Under the pieces are notes generated by a model, which made no database searches, was not told the DNA's origin, and saw only the letters and a program-made list of their open reading frames with translations. 28,327 nt of DNA. It comes from Pleurobrachia bachei. Lineage: Eukaryota > Ctenophora > Tentaculata > Cydippida > Pleurobrachiidae. Numbering within the stretch: the first letter of the stretch is position 1; each line of letters opens with the position of its first letter. Shown here piece after piece: positions 1 to 9,411 of the stretch. The DNA is taken from the NCBI GenBank assembly GCA_000695325.1, contig AVPN01000915.1, positions 3,387 through 31,713 on the forward strand. Reading direction: 5' to 3'. A program made the position numbers and the translations under genes.

Positions 1-123
1 TAAAGTGCGTTTCAAACGACTTGACCTGAGATTCCTGGAAATTCAGGATCTCTCTTAGTAAATATAACACGCAATACCTGAATTTCCAGGAATCTCAGGT
101 CAAGTCGTTTGAAACGCACTTTA
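1..123. repeat. Perfect inverted repeat (47-bp arms, 29-nt loop)
   Basis: Positions 1-47 are the exact reverse complement of 77-123, separated by 48-76. By eye the match has no mismatch, so a transcript would fold into one long hairpin. The left arm begins at the first base of the window, so the repeat may extend outside it. It lies about 215 bp downstream of the CHTF18 stop codon. It could be a foldback/MITE element or a recent palindromic duplication. No target-site duplication can be judged because the left flank is missing. Confidence 0.95.
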
Positions 124-337
124 CATATACTGTGAGATGCTAAAAGGCGCGCCGCGCAAGCTATAAGGGCAGCACAAACCTCATTTGTCCGCCGAGGCAT
201 GACCCGGTCAAGTAATTCCTTGACCACAACTAAAATTAAACACGTATTTTCAATAAATTTATCGGTAACTGCATGTGTCAAATAAAATTACTAAATTGTT
301 AAAAATACATATAAATATCATTCAAAAACCCAAGTTG
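124..337. other. CHTF18 3' flank, no gene seen
   Basis: This AT-rich stretch follows the CHTF18 stop codon (read on the minus strand). No coding potential, tRNA or canonical AATAAA on the coding strand was seen. Confidence 0.6.
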
Positions 338-3300
338 TTAGAAAAAAGATGCCATTTTGACAGGTTTTCTGACAGCATTTGAGAATCCTTCATTAAACTT
401 AAAGAAGGTCCTATCCTTCTGAACATAAGCGTCCTTTTTCCTCGAGAAAGCCTCCTTATTTCTCACAATTTTGGACAAGTAATTGACAGGAGCCTTTTCT
501 TCCTTGGTAAAGTCAATCTTCGGAAGAGTCTTCTTCTGTACCTTCTCCTCCTCCTCAACTTGATCTTTTGTTGTTGTGGTTTTAGTGCTGGTATCAACTC
601 CCCCAATTCGTTTCAAATCAACCTAAACAGCGAGTAGATAAATTGAATAGACTATCACTTAATATCTTACATCTCAGTCTCTTCCCATTTCTCTACAAGA
701 AGTTTCCAACTTCCCCACCACACTTGACCCTAGTATAGCAGACATGCCCTGCCAACTGACCCCCAACTAACAACAAGTTGAATCACAGCAACATACCTCT
801 CTGGCAAGCATCTGTTTGATTGAGTAAGGTAGTTGTTTCACCCCCTCAATAGTACTAAACGTTGTAAGAGCGTAAAGATCAGGTTCTAGGACATACTGAG
901 TTAGCCCCTCAGGTGTCTTCCTCTGTACAAACTGTAGATCGTAGCAGGCCATCAGGGATACCAAGGTGTCCTTAGCCTCCTTCTCTCTGGCACTGTATAA
1001 CTGTATATGGAGGAACCTTGTGTTAGTGTTGGTGAACTAAAGCATCAGGGAGGGGCAAATTCGAGATTTTTAAATACTTTAGCACGATGCGGTGGGAGCT
1101 CTCGCTCTGTTATAGCAATAGCATATAGCGTATAGCACTAGTCAGACTAGACAATTTGAACAGTCCTCGTTACCAACCTGTACATTGACGGGCCTGAAGG
1201 GAGGACAGAGGAGACGGGATATGTAGGGTGCCAGTTCGGTTGTAATGTAGTTGGGGGTCAGAGAGAGTCGACCCAGGGGAAGAACCTCTCTCCGGACCAT
1301 GTCACTTATTTCTCCTACCTCCTGCAGGATTTAGATCACGTGAGTGTTATTACTTACTTACTTACTTACTTGAAAGTTGAAACACAGTTAAAAGGGATCA
1401 GTTATGTGCACAGTTGTTTGGCAAGACGAGTGTTTTATCCGGTTTAAATACCTGTTGCTTTAGCCGAGTTTCCCGTTGTTTTTGTGGGATGACAACCTTG
1501 GGTGGGTGGATTTGGGAGAAGAGTAGGTGGAAGGCAATGGGTACATACTTGGAGTACACTCCCAGCTCAAAGTTCATTGTGTGTCTCACTTCCTGGTCTG
1601 GGAAGAATGGATTGAGTGAAGTAAAAAGAAGTGGATTAAGTGAATTAAAAAGGGGGAGAAAATCTTCTGTACGAAATATATATGACATAGCGACTAGCGA
1701 GGGCTCTACGCGTAAGAATAGTGATGTAGATCAGATGCCAGGCACAAAAATATTGTGACAATAGCAACCAGAGCAACCCATGCAATATTTATAAACAATT
1801 ACCTAGAGTGTCGTAGAATAGGAACCAATCAAGAGACTCAGCGAGGTCAGAAAACTTTGCATCTCTGATCTTCAAATTCAGGAGGTTCTCGTGGATACCA
1901 TCCACCTGTCTCTCGTACTCACCCGTCCCCATAACAAGCGATATCAGATCCTCCAAACTGGTGGAGTGGAAAGTTGGTTACGAAGTCACCTCTTTTATTG
2001 CATACCTTCGTGAGCTTTATTAACGCGGATGGGTAATTTTTTTTACCAAGTGGAGAAGAAAGTTGGTTAGAAGATGAGGGACCCTGACTTTTATAAACAT
2101 AGGCTCGATCTGGGTTTAACACTTCACGATTCACGGTATATAATCCTACTGTTAGTTACCGTTTTTGTGTGCCCTGGTTGCTCTTCGACAGAGCATTGCC
2201 CTGTTTCTTGGCCTGTGTGAAGATAGAACTCCAAAACTTGAAGAGACTCTGCTGCCGATCCTTCGCCCCCACATCCATCCCCTTAATTCGGACCATACTC
2301 AGGGGTTCCTGTTTGCTTCTCAGGAACTGTAGCGTGTTGAGGGAACTCCTGAAAGGAGGGTAATTAAAGTGGAGTCTGTCTAGTAAATACTAAAAACTGT
2401 ATATTCTCCAAATAACAGAAAGGGGTCCCATATTTTCGTTCTGCCAGATCAATTCGATCCATTTTGAATTAAAGCATACCTGATGTCATTATCAGTTTTC
2501 TCACACAGATAAAGCAGGCTGGCCATATCTGCAGTTAGTTGTTGCACACTACAGATACTCTTCAGCCGATACGCTAGCCGGGCACTTTGTGTAGGTGGAA
2601 AGGTGATGATAGTGGCAACTCTTCTCAGATCTCGTAGTGCAGCAACCCAGGGATCGTTACAAATACAAATGATAGGTCGTCTCAGTCTCTTGTCCTTTTT
2701 CTTCTTCTTTTCACCTGGCTCAGTAGGGCCTCCTGAGCCCGCCATCAGCACTTTTACCAGCACCTATTGTAACATTGTGGGTGGTGTGTGACTACAAGAG
2801 TTACTGGTAGTGATGAATTCGCAAACATCCCCAATATATCGACCAATCCAATAATCAGAAAGACAGTAAACACGTGTAAAATGTCGATTAATTATACCTG
2901 AATAGCGGGAGCCCCGGCCCCATCAATTTCATCAATGACTAGGCAGTTAGGTCTCTTGTCACCAGTTAGGGATGCTGTCATCCTCACGGCGTTCTCTATC
3001 GCTTCAGAGAACTGTGCCGCTCCCCTGTTGTAGTGATACAATAGGATTCTTGAGTGGAACTGGTACTAGAGCTATCAGCTAGATACTTATATGGTACTAG
3101 AGCTGGTACAAAAAACCCGACTTTTGTCTCGTGTGACAGCACATCCACGCATTACAGGATGAGTTACACAATTTCACACACGTACCAAAGGAAAGGAACT
3201 AAAGGGGAACGGCCCCTGAACTAACCGGTCATCGCTAGCATTCATCTCGACCACATTGTACCCGGCGTGTTGAGCTGTAACGTGTGCCAGGGTCGTCTTC

Positions 3301-5308
3301 CCTAGACCAGGAGGGCCAGCCAACAGTACTGTCTGAGGATGATGGGTGTGAGGAACAAAATAATTATGGGGAGAGGTGTCTAGCACTGTCTGAGGGTGGG
3401 CGTTGGTAATGATTCAAAATTCAATATGGGTGAGGTCACTAGGCAGCTAGTTCTGATTTTGTACCTTTTTAAAGGGGAATCCCTTCTCATCATAATCGGG
3501 TTCCTGATTTCTTTGCCAGCGCTGGAATTCCTCCATCGTTGCCCATTTAGGTTTCTGAACGGGCGCTTTCTCCCGCATCTTCCTACCGAACACAATACCA
3601 TCCCATAGCTTGAGCCAGTGGAGGACTTGTCTGTTCACACCATCGTCACTAAGCAGCTCTACATACTTCTTGGGCCTAGAAAGGGCGTGTTATGAAAAGT
3701 TTTTATGAAGGAGCACATATTTGTTTATAAAGGAGCTATATTGGGGGGACTTACAGGAATTTATCGACCCATAAGTTAGCCTCAATGGGAACTTGATCTG
3801 CAATCTGAGCCGGTACCACGTGTGATCTGATCCGATCTACTGCTGCAGCCACCTCTATTACTTTGTCGTGGTATCCCCTCATTACCTGGGAATCGAGTTG
3901 TAAGGAAGCAATGGTTAGGGCAAAAGATAATTGTTAGGGCACATGCTGTTCTACATATAATCTGTCCAGTGAGTATGATTATTTCTCAAATACGTGTTTG
4001 GGATCATCACACACACAAAGCTGTAACACACTAACCTGGTTCTTGATATACTCGAATGGTTGTGCAAGAAGGTGTCCAGATATGTTTTTAGTTCCGGGAG
4101 GTGGAGGGGGAATGTTCCTTCTCACCTTCAGGAACACCCTTTTCTCCTCGGTATTCACTCTTAGATAATCTCCATCCGGTATTCTATTAAAGACCTGGGA
4201 GGGACAAACCGGAAACGAGGTAGTATATTGGGATGGTGGAATGAGCTAAAAAGGTTTAAGCAGATGAGCTTCCAATACTAATTATATTTTCAATTTGAGT
4301 TGTATACTCAGCAGATAGGGGAGTATACCTTTGCTGATTCCAGATCTGCCCTGGAACGTTTTTGGTGTGGAACAACAGCTGCTGTAACATCTCCCCCGAC
4401 ATGCAGTGGCTCTAACGCTTCAGGGAGACCAAAATCTGCAGCAGCTGTACTGGTAGCCTTCCTTTTGTAGGCATTTGAGATCTGGGGAATAGGACAGATG
4501 TAAGTATAAAACCTGCAGGTTTATCAAGAAATATTTCAATTTTCCTTCAGACGTCGTCTGAATAAGTTATATTTTAAGACTGTTATCTTGTTAAGACTGC
4601 TCCCACCCAATGGATGAAAGTATGTAAGGTCGAACAAACCTGTATCGGAGCTGGAGTAGGTTCATTCATGAAGCTAAATTCTATAACAGGATACGAATCG
4701 GGCTGGGATTCAGTAGCAGCAGAGTTTGGTGGTTGGTTTTCCTTGTCTTTCTTGATCCCCACTGAACCTCCCTCTCCCCTAGAAAGAAATATATCGGTTA
4801 GATGGACAACAAACAATTTCAAGTCCTATATCGTGCGTTTAATCTGAATTACGCATCACTTATTCCAAAACTCGGATTTACAAAAAGTCAGTGCGATGGC
4901 CGGGAATCGAACCCGGATCAACTGCTTGGAAGGCAACTATGCTGACCATTACACCACCATCGCTCATGTCTAACTTGCACACTCTACTGTCACAATACAC
5001 AGTGGGGTGTCAGCTTGTTTATATTGTGGGGTGCTGAACCCGGAAAAGGTGCTTGCCTTGGAAGCTTGTTTTTCAAGCAGCAAAACACAACCTAGAGCCA
5101 ATGCGTGTTTGACGCCGGTATTGTGACAGTAGAGTGTGCAAGTTAGACATGAGCGATGGTGGTGTAATGGTCAGCATAGTTGCCTTCCAAGCAGTTGATC
5201 CGGGTTCGATTCCCGGCCATCGCACTGACTTTTTTGTAAGTTTTGAGTAGTTCCTGTTCAGATTAAAAGCACGCTATGAGACTTATTTAATACGGTGTCT
5301 CTCAGCCA

Positions 5309-5352
<44 letters not shown>

Positions 5353-7846
5353 CTGTCATCCTCACGGCGTTCTCTATCGCTTCAGAGAACTGTGCCGCTC
5401 CCCTGTTGTAGTGATACAACAGGATTCTTGAGTGGAACTGGTACTAGAGCTATCAGCTAGATACTTATATGGTACTAGAGCTGGTACAAAAAACCCGACT
5501 TTTGTCTCGTGTGACAGCACATCCACGCATTTCAGGATGAGTTACACAATATCCCACACGTACCAAAGGAAAGGAACTAAAGGGGAACGGCCCCTGAACT
5601 AACCGGTCATCGCTAGCATTCATCTCGACCACATTGTACCCGGCGTGTTGAGCTGTAACGTGTGCCAGGGTCGTCTTCCCTAGACCAGGAGGGCCAGCCA
5701 ACAGTACTGTCTGAGGATGATGGGTGTGAGGAACAAAATAATTATGGGGAGAGGTGTCTAGCACTGTCTGAGGGTGGGCGTTGGTAATGATTCAAAATTC
5801 AATATGGGTGAGGTCACTAGGCAGCTAGTTCTGATTTTGTACCTTTTTAAAGGGGAATCCCTTCTCATCATAATCGGGTTCCTGATTTCTTTGCCAGCGC
5901 TGGAATTCCTCCATCGTTGCCCATTTAGGTTTCTGAACGGGCGCTTTCTCCCGCATCTTCCTACCGAACACAATACCATCCCATAGCTTGAGCCAGTGGA
6001 GGACTTGTCGGTTAACACCATCGTCACTCAGCAGCTCTACGTACTTCTTGGGCCTAGGAAGGGCATGTTATGAAAAAATTTTATGAAGGAGCACATATTT
6101 GTTTATAAAGGAGCTATATTGGGGGGACTTACAGGAATTTATCGACCCATAAGTTAGCCTCGATGGGAACTTGATCTGCAATCTGAGCCGGTACCACGTG
6201 TGATCTGATCCGATCTACTGCTGCAGCCACCTCTATTACTTTGTCGTGGTATCCCCTCATTACCTGGGAATCGAGTTGTAAGGAAGCAATGGTTAGGGCA
6301 AAAGATAATTGTTAGGGCACATGCTGTTCTACATATAATCTGTCCAGTGAGTATGATTATTTCTCAAATACGTGTTTGGGATCATCACACACACAAAGCT
6401 GTAACACACTAACCTGGTTCTTGATATACTCGAATGGTTGTGCAAGAAGGTGTCCAGATGTGTTTTTAGTTCCGGGAGGTGGAGGGGGAATGTTCCTTCT
6501 CACCTTTAGGAACACCCTTTTCTCCTCCGTATTCACTCTTAGATAATCTCCATCCGGTATTCTATTAAAGACCTGGGAGGGACAAACCGGAAACGAGGTA
6601 GTATATTGGGATGGTGGAATGAGCTAAAAAGGTTTAAGCAGATGAGCTTCCAATACTAATTATATTTTCAATTTGAGTTGTATACTCAGCAGATAGGGGA
6701 GTATACCTTTGCTGATTCCAGATCTGCCCTGGAACGTTTTTGGTGTGGAACAACAGCTGCTGTAACATCTCCCCCGACATGCAGTGGCTCTAACGCTTCA
6801 GGGAGACCAAAATCTGCAGCAGCTGTACTGGTAGCCTTCCTTTTGTAGGCATTTGAGATCTGGGGAATAGGACAGATGTAAGTATAAAACCTGCAGGTTT
6901 ATCAAGAAATATTTCAATTTTCCTTCAGACGTCGTCTGAATAAGTTATATTTTAAGACTGTTATCTTGTTAAGACTGCTCCCACCCAATGGATGAAAGTA
7001 TGTAAGGTCGAACAAACCTGTATCGGAGCTGGAGTAGGTTCATTCATGAAGCTAAATTCTATAACAGGATACGAATCGGGCTGGGATTCAGTAGCAGCAG
7101 AGTTTGGTGGTTGGTTTTCCTTGTCTTTCTTGATCCCCACTGAACCTCCCTCTCCCCTAGAAAGAAATATATCGGTTAGATGGACAACAAACAATTTCAA
7201 GTCCTATATCGTGCGTTTAATCTGAATTACGCATCACTTATTCCAAAACTCGGATTTACAAAAAGTCAGTGCGATGGCCGGGAATCGAACCCGGATCAAC
7301 TGCTTGGAAGGCAACTATGCTGACCATTACACCACCATCGCTCATGTCTAACTTGCACACTCTACTGTCACAATACACAGTGGGGTGTCAGCTTGTTTAT
7401 ATTGTGGGGTGCTGAACCCGGAAAAGGTGCTTGCCTTGGAAGCTTGTTTTTCAAGCAGCAAAACACAACCTAGAGCCAATGCGTGTTTGACGCCGGTATT
7501 TTGACAGTAGAGTGTGCAGGTTAGACATAAGCGATGGTGGTGTAATGGTCAGCATAGTTGCCTTCCAAGCAGTTGATCCGGGTTCGATTCCCGGCCATCG
7601 CACTGACTTTTTGTAAATCCGGGTTCGATTCCCGGCCATCGCACAAACTTTTTTAATAAAAAAAACAATTATGATCAAGATCATGTTATCAAACCCCGAC
7701 ACTTACTGTAACTTCTTCCAGTGCGTCACCTCGTCATCAGCCTGGTTCTGACTCTGCTCCATCTCTCTCATTATCTCCTCCTCCTCAGCTAACCTGGCCT
7801 CCATCTCCAACTCGTACAACTCTGCCTCGTCAATACCATGATCCAT
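338..7846 (-). CDS. CHTF18: CHTF18: chromosome transmission fidelity 18, alternative RFC clamp-loader large subunit
   Basis: CTF18 is the AAA+ large subunit of the CTF18-RFC clamp loader, which with DCC1, CTF8 and RFC2-5 loads PCNA for leading-strand synthesis and sister-chromatid cohesion in the nucleus. I assembled 15 exons (minus strand, all GT-AG): 7707-7846, 4640-4778, 4329-4481, 4036-4194, 3755-3885, 3465-3675, 3226-3389, 2898-3024, 2480-2763, 2160-2348, 1803-1957, 1452-1597, 1178-1321, 797-1000, 338-622. They total 2631 nt, 876 aa, close to the family length. Exon 7 has the Walker A GPPGLGKTT and the RFC box NASDDR; exon 8 has Walker B LVIDEID; exon 9 has IICICND and the sensor-2 region CEKTDNDIR. 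The C-terminus FKFNEGFSNAVR is the conserved CTF8/DCC1-binding tail. The start ATG (7844-7846) is 6 nt after a CTAG acceptor-like site. Exons 2-8 (part) are present twice, and the upstream set (5350-7156) is the surplus one because its exon 8 is cut at 5350. A second exon 1 lies at 9706-9845. Which exon 1 and which exon set are used is not known. Confidence 0.93.
1352..1371. repeat. (ACTT)5 microsatellite in CHTF18 intron
   Basis: Tetranucleotide run in the intron 5' of exon 13. On the gene strand it reads as repeated GTAAGTAAGT, that is, serial matches to the 5' splice-site consensus. Confidence 0.9.
4892..4963 (-). tRNA. tRNA-Gly (UCC), copy 1
   Basis: The 72-nt cloverleaf has a 7-bp acceptor stem GCGATGG/CCATCGC, discriminator A, anticodon loop CTTCCAA (anticodon TCC) and B-box GGTTCGATTCC. 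A T5 terminator lies just downstream. It lies within CHTF18 intron 1, in the same orientation as the host gene. Confidence 0.95.
5153..5224 (+). tRNA. tRNA-Gly (UCC), copy 2
   Basis: Sequence identical to the minus-strand partner at 4892-4963. The anticodon TCC is at tRNA positions 34-36. A T6 run 5 nt after the discriminator base serves as the Pol III terminator. It is transcribed against the direction of CHTF18. Confidence 0.95.
5310..5349. repeat. (CT)n microsatellite at duplication junction
   Basis: A nearly pure CT run that abuts, base for base, the start of duplication unit 2. To its right the sequence resumes in the middle of CHTF18 exon 8. It is absent from the right end of unit 2, so it marks the breakpoint. 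Confidence 0.95.
7270..7341 (-). tRNA. tRNA-Gly (UCC), copy 3
   Basis: Duplicate of 4892-4963, identical by eye, with T5 terminator. It lies in the intron between CHTF18 exon 1 and the surplus exon 2. Confidence 0.95.
7531..7602 (+). tRNA. tRNA-Gly (UCC), copy 4
   Basis: Duplicate of 5153-5224 with an intact 72-nt cloverleaf and a T5 terminator. The base pairs of all stems are preserved although the 5' flank has diverged slightly. Confidence 0.95.
7618..7643 (+). repeat. tRNA-Gly 3' fragment (T arm plus acceptor strand)
   Basis: The last 26 nt of the same tRNA, placed 15 nt after the complete copy 4 and followed by another T6 run. It joins the flank at a shared TCCG. It has no A box or anticodon arm, so it is not a functional gene. 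Confidence 0.9.
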
Positions 7847-8456
7847 GATGAGCTAGAGGGTGTCTTACTAATTATACGAGGTGTGTCGGGGGACGAGTGT
7901 TGGGGGACGAGTGTCATGGGTTTATACAAAGGGAGCTGGGTAACATAACAGAAGCAGATGACATGTGCCGTAACATATTCAGATACCAAATGGGGAACAT
8001 AATATGGATATTTCCTATAAACCATCCATCATATATGTTTCCCGTGTGATTTACTGTGTTATCATTAGGGTAATATTTTTTGGGAAACATCCCCGAAACT
8101 TTGTCTGTACGAATATCTTACACGTTTACCAAATCCCCTCACACAGTATGTCATACAGTATGTCACACCTCCAGTACTCACACACAAATACTCACACCTC
8201 ACACCTGGTATTCACACCTGGTATTATTCAGAGAATCTAACAATTCTCACCGCGGATTCACACTCACACACAGTTTATCATTCACAGTCTTTCTCTCTCA
8301 CACAGTTCATACCATAAAGCAGGAACTGACCGAATCAGGAAATACTGGTCCCTGATTGGCTGCTAACAACTAATCAGTCACGTGACCTAAATAACGAGTC
8401 GAGTTCTGATTGGTTATTTACTTGTTTCGGTCGGTTTCTGCAACAAAGCGTCGTCT
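7847..8456. other. Spacer between CHTF18 exon 1 and the truncated U2AF1 copy
   Basis: Homologous to 9846-10370 but with indels. It contains clustered CACAC/CTCAC repeats (about 8135-8310) and a 123-bp TIR element (8319-8441). No coding region was found; the plus-strand open frames here are built from the simple repeats. Confidence 0.7.
8319..8441. mobile_element. 123-bp MITE-like element with 16-bp terminal inverted repeats
   Basis: The left end GCAGGAACTGACCGAA and right end TTCGGTCGGTTTCTGC are inverted repeats matching at 14 of 16 positions. The segment is missing from the homologous duplicate at about 10345, so it behaves as an insertion. It has no coding capacity. Inside are two ATTGG (reverse CCAAT) boxes and the palindromic E-box GTCACGTGAC. 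The target-site duplication is not clear. Confidence 0.7.
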
Positions 8457-9270
8457 TTAGTGCCTCCTTGACCTACTACTACTATGCCTCGACGACTTCT
8501 TTTTAATATTCCTTCCCTTTCCATAATTCTCCAGACCAAGTTTAGACCTCAGCTCCCTAGAGCACGGTTTAACGTGGAGGAAATTGCAGTACCCTCCCCT
8601 CGTACATTCACTTGTCTCGTGTTGTCTGCAGCAAGCCTCCCGGAAATCAGTGACAGGAGAGAGTTCGGCGTAGATGGGCTTCTTGTCGAACCACCTGTTA
8701 TTCAGACTCTCAACACACTTTGCTGCGTCTTCTTCCGATTTGAATAGTATGTAGATGTTACCTGTGTAGGGTAAATTGTTTTTAGTAAACTTAATTCGGA
8801 GAAAAACAACTGAATATTGATGTTAACACCCTAATTGACATTTAATTAATTAATTAATCAATTAATCCTCACTCACCTATTAAATGATCACCCATATTCT
8901 CACATACATTAAGCTCCAACACGGGACCATATTTGTCCTCTAACTCAACATAGATGTCCTCGAAGAAGTCGTCATAATGTTGCTGTAGGAACTCCTGGAT
9001 GATGGGGAAAACTGGTAACCATGACAACTAACGGGTAACCATGACAACTAACTAGTAACCATGACAACTAACTAGTAACCATGACAACTAACTGGTAACT
9101 ATGACAACTGGTAACCATGGTAACTAACATACCCTGCCCCATTGCGCCTACCTCTGTGAATGCGCCCCCGTTTCCCCTGGCCCCCGTTTCGCCTAGCCCC
9201 TGAGCATTAGAAGGGCTCAGGTACATGTGGTTTAGTAACACCGTCTGGCTGTATGTTGGCCTGTTATGTT
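8457..9270 (-). pseudogene. Truncated U2AF1 copy (exons 4, 3 and part of exon 2)
   Basis: Gene-strand pieces are 9152-9270 (3' part of exon 2), 8877-8994 (exon 3) and 8457-8761 (exon 4 with stop). Exon 4 encodes the same protein as the complete gene despite several silent changes; exon 3 has one Leu-to-Met change. The copy lacks exon 1 and the zinc-finger-1 part of exon 2, and at 9269-9270 is joined directly to a tRNA-Gly fragment. It has no start codon of its own. The intact frame points to very recent origin or to an allelic sequence. Confidence 0.9.
9009..9130. repeat. 20-bp minisatellite (GGTAACCATGACAACTAACT) in U2AF1-copy intron 2
   Basis: About five imperfect copies of a 20-bp unit, ending in the palindromic GGTAACCATGG. 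It is the same family as 10889-10990, where the copy number differs. Confidence 0.9.
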
Positions 9271-9308
9271 CCAAGCAGTTGATCCGGGTTCGATTCCCGG
9301 CCATCGCA
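9269..9308 (+). repeat. tRNA-Gly 3' half at duplication breakpoint
   Basis: Forty nt equal to tRNA positions 33-72, beginning at U33 one base before the anticodon and followed by the normal genomic 3' flank with T5. The left side is U2AF1 exon 2, with the two bases TT shared. A second degraded T-arm fragment follows at about 9325-9340. The presence of the genomic trailer, and no CCA, argues for a DNA-level junction rather than insertion of a mature tRNA half. Confidence 0.92.
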
Positions 9309-9411
9309 CTGACTTTTTGTCAATTCGGGTTCGATTCCCAGCACCTACTTTTTCTTCTAAACCCAAATAATATTGATCATTATAATGCCCCATTATTATA
9401 AATCATATTAT

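Larger units (their letters stand above)
4883..5233. repeat. Inverted repeat around tRNA-Gly pair, copy 1
   Basis: Arms 4883-4998 and 5118-5233 are reverse complements apart from one T in the terminator run, with a 119-bp spacer. Each arm holds one whole tRNA-Gly gene plus 35 bp of 5' flank and the 3' T-run. The identical flanks show that a DNA segment, not a mature tRNA, was copied in inverted orientation. Confidence 0.95.
2972..5239. repeat. Tandem duplication unit 1 (CHTF18 exons 2-8 part plus tRNA pair)
   Basis: This unit matches 5350-7616 at an offset of 2378 bp with only about twenty substitutions/indels visible. It runs from inside CHTF18 exon 8 through exons 7 to 2 and the inverted tRNA-Gly pair, and ends just after the plus-strand tRNA terminator. 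It is continuous with exons 8-15, so it is taken as the functional copy. The 110 bp after it (5240-5349) are unique and end in a CT microsatellite. Confidence 0.95.
7261..7611. repeat. Inverted repeat around tRNA-Gly pair, copy 2
   Basis: Duplicate of the 4883-5233 palindrome. The right arm has three substitutions in the tRNA 5' flank that the left arm lacks. Its 3' flank resembles the reverse complement of the left-arm flank (TGTAAATCCG) more than the unit-1 right flank, which suggests exchange between the arms. Confidence 0.85.
5350..7616. repeat. Tandem duplication unit 2: surplus CHTF18 exons 2-7 and truncated exon 8
   Basis: Second copy of 2972-5239. Gene-strand exons are 7018-7156 (2), 6707-6859 (3), 6414-6572 (4), 6133-6263 (5), 5843-6053 (6), 5604-5767 (7) and 5350-5402 (5' part of 8). 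All splice sites and reading frames are intact up to the cut. Differences from unit 1 in exons 4-6 are nearly all synonymous; one Ile/Thr change is seen in exon 4. Exons 2-7 sum to 957 nt (319 codons). Exon 7 ends in the same phase as exon 1, so splicing exon 7 of this unit to exon 2 of unit 1 would stay in frame. Confidence 0.93.

Noticed and set aside
12-281. Minus-strand 89-codon open frame at the left edge
   Set aside because: Its C-terminal half is encoded by both arms of the perfect inverted repeat, and no family resemblance is seen.
8068-8095. Sm-site-like AATATTTTTTGGG followed by GGGAAACATCCCC, considered as an SL RNA or snRNA 3' end
   Set aside because: The paralogous position (about 10135) lacks the full motif and no leader/donor structure is visible upstream. 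Too weak to call.
8080-8355. Plus-strand open frames rich in His/Thr/Ser (also 10130-10420)
   Set aside because: They arise from CACAC/CTCAC simple repeats, differ between the two duplicated copies, and have no recognisable protein features.
9068-9304. Minus-strand open frame beginning MAGNRTRI, fused to U2AF1 exon 2
   Set aside because: The first residues are the antisense translation of the tRNA-Gly T arm, a common false start. The rest is the truncated U2AF1 exon reading through into its intron. It is a breakpoint chimera, not a gene.
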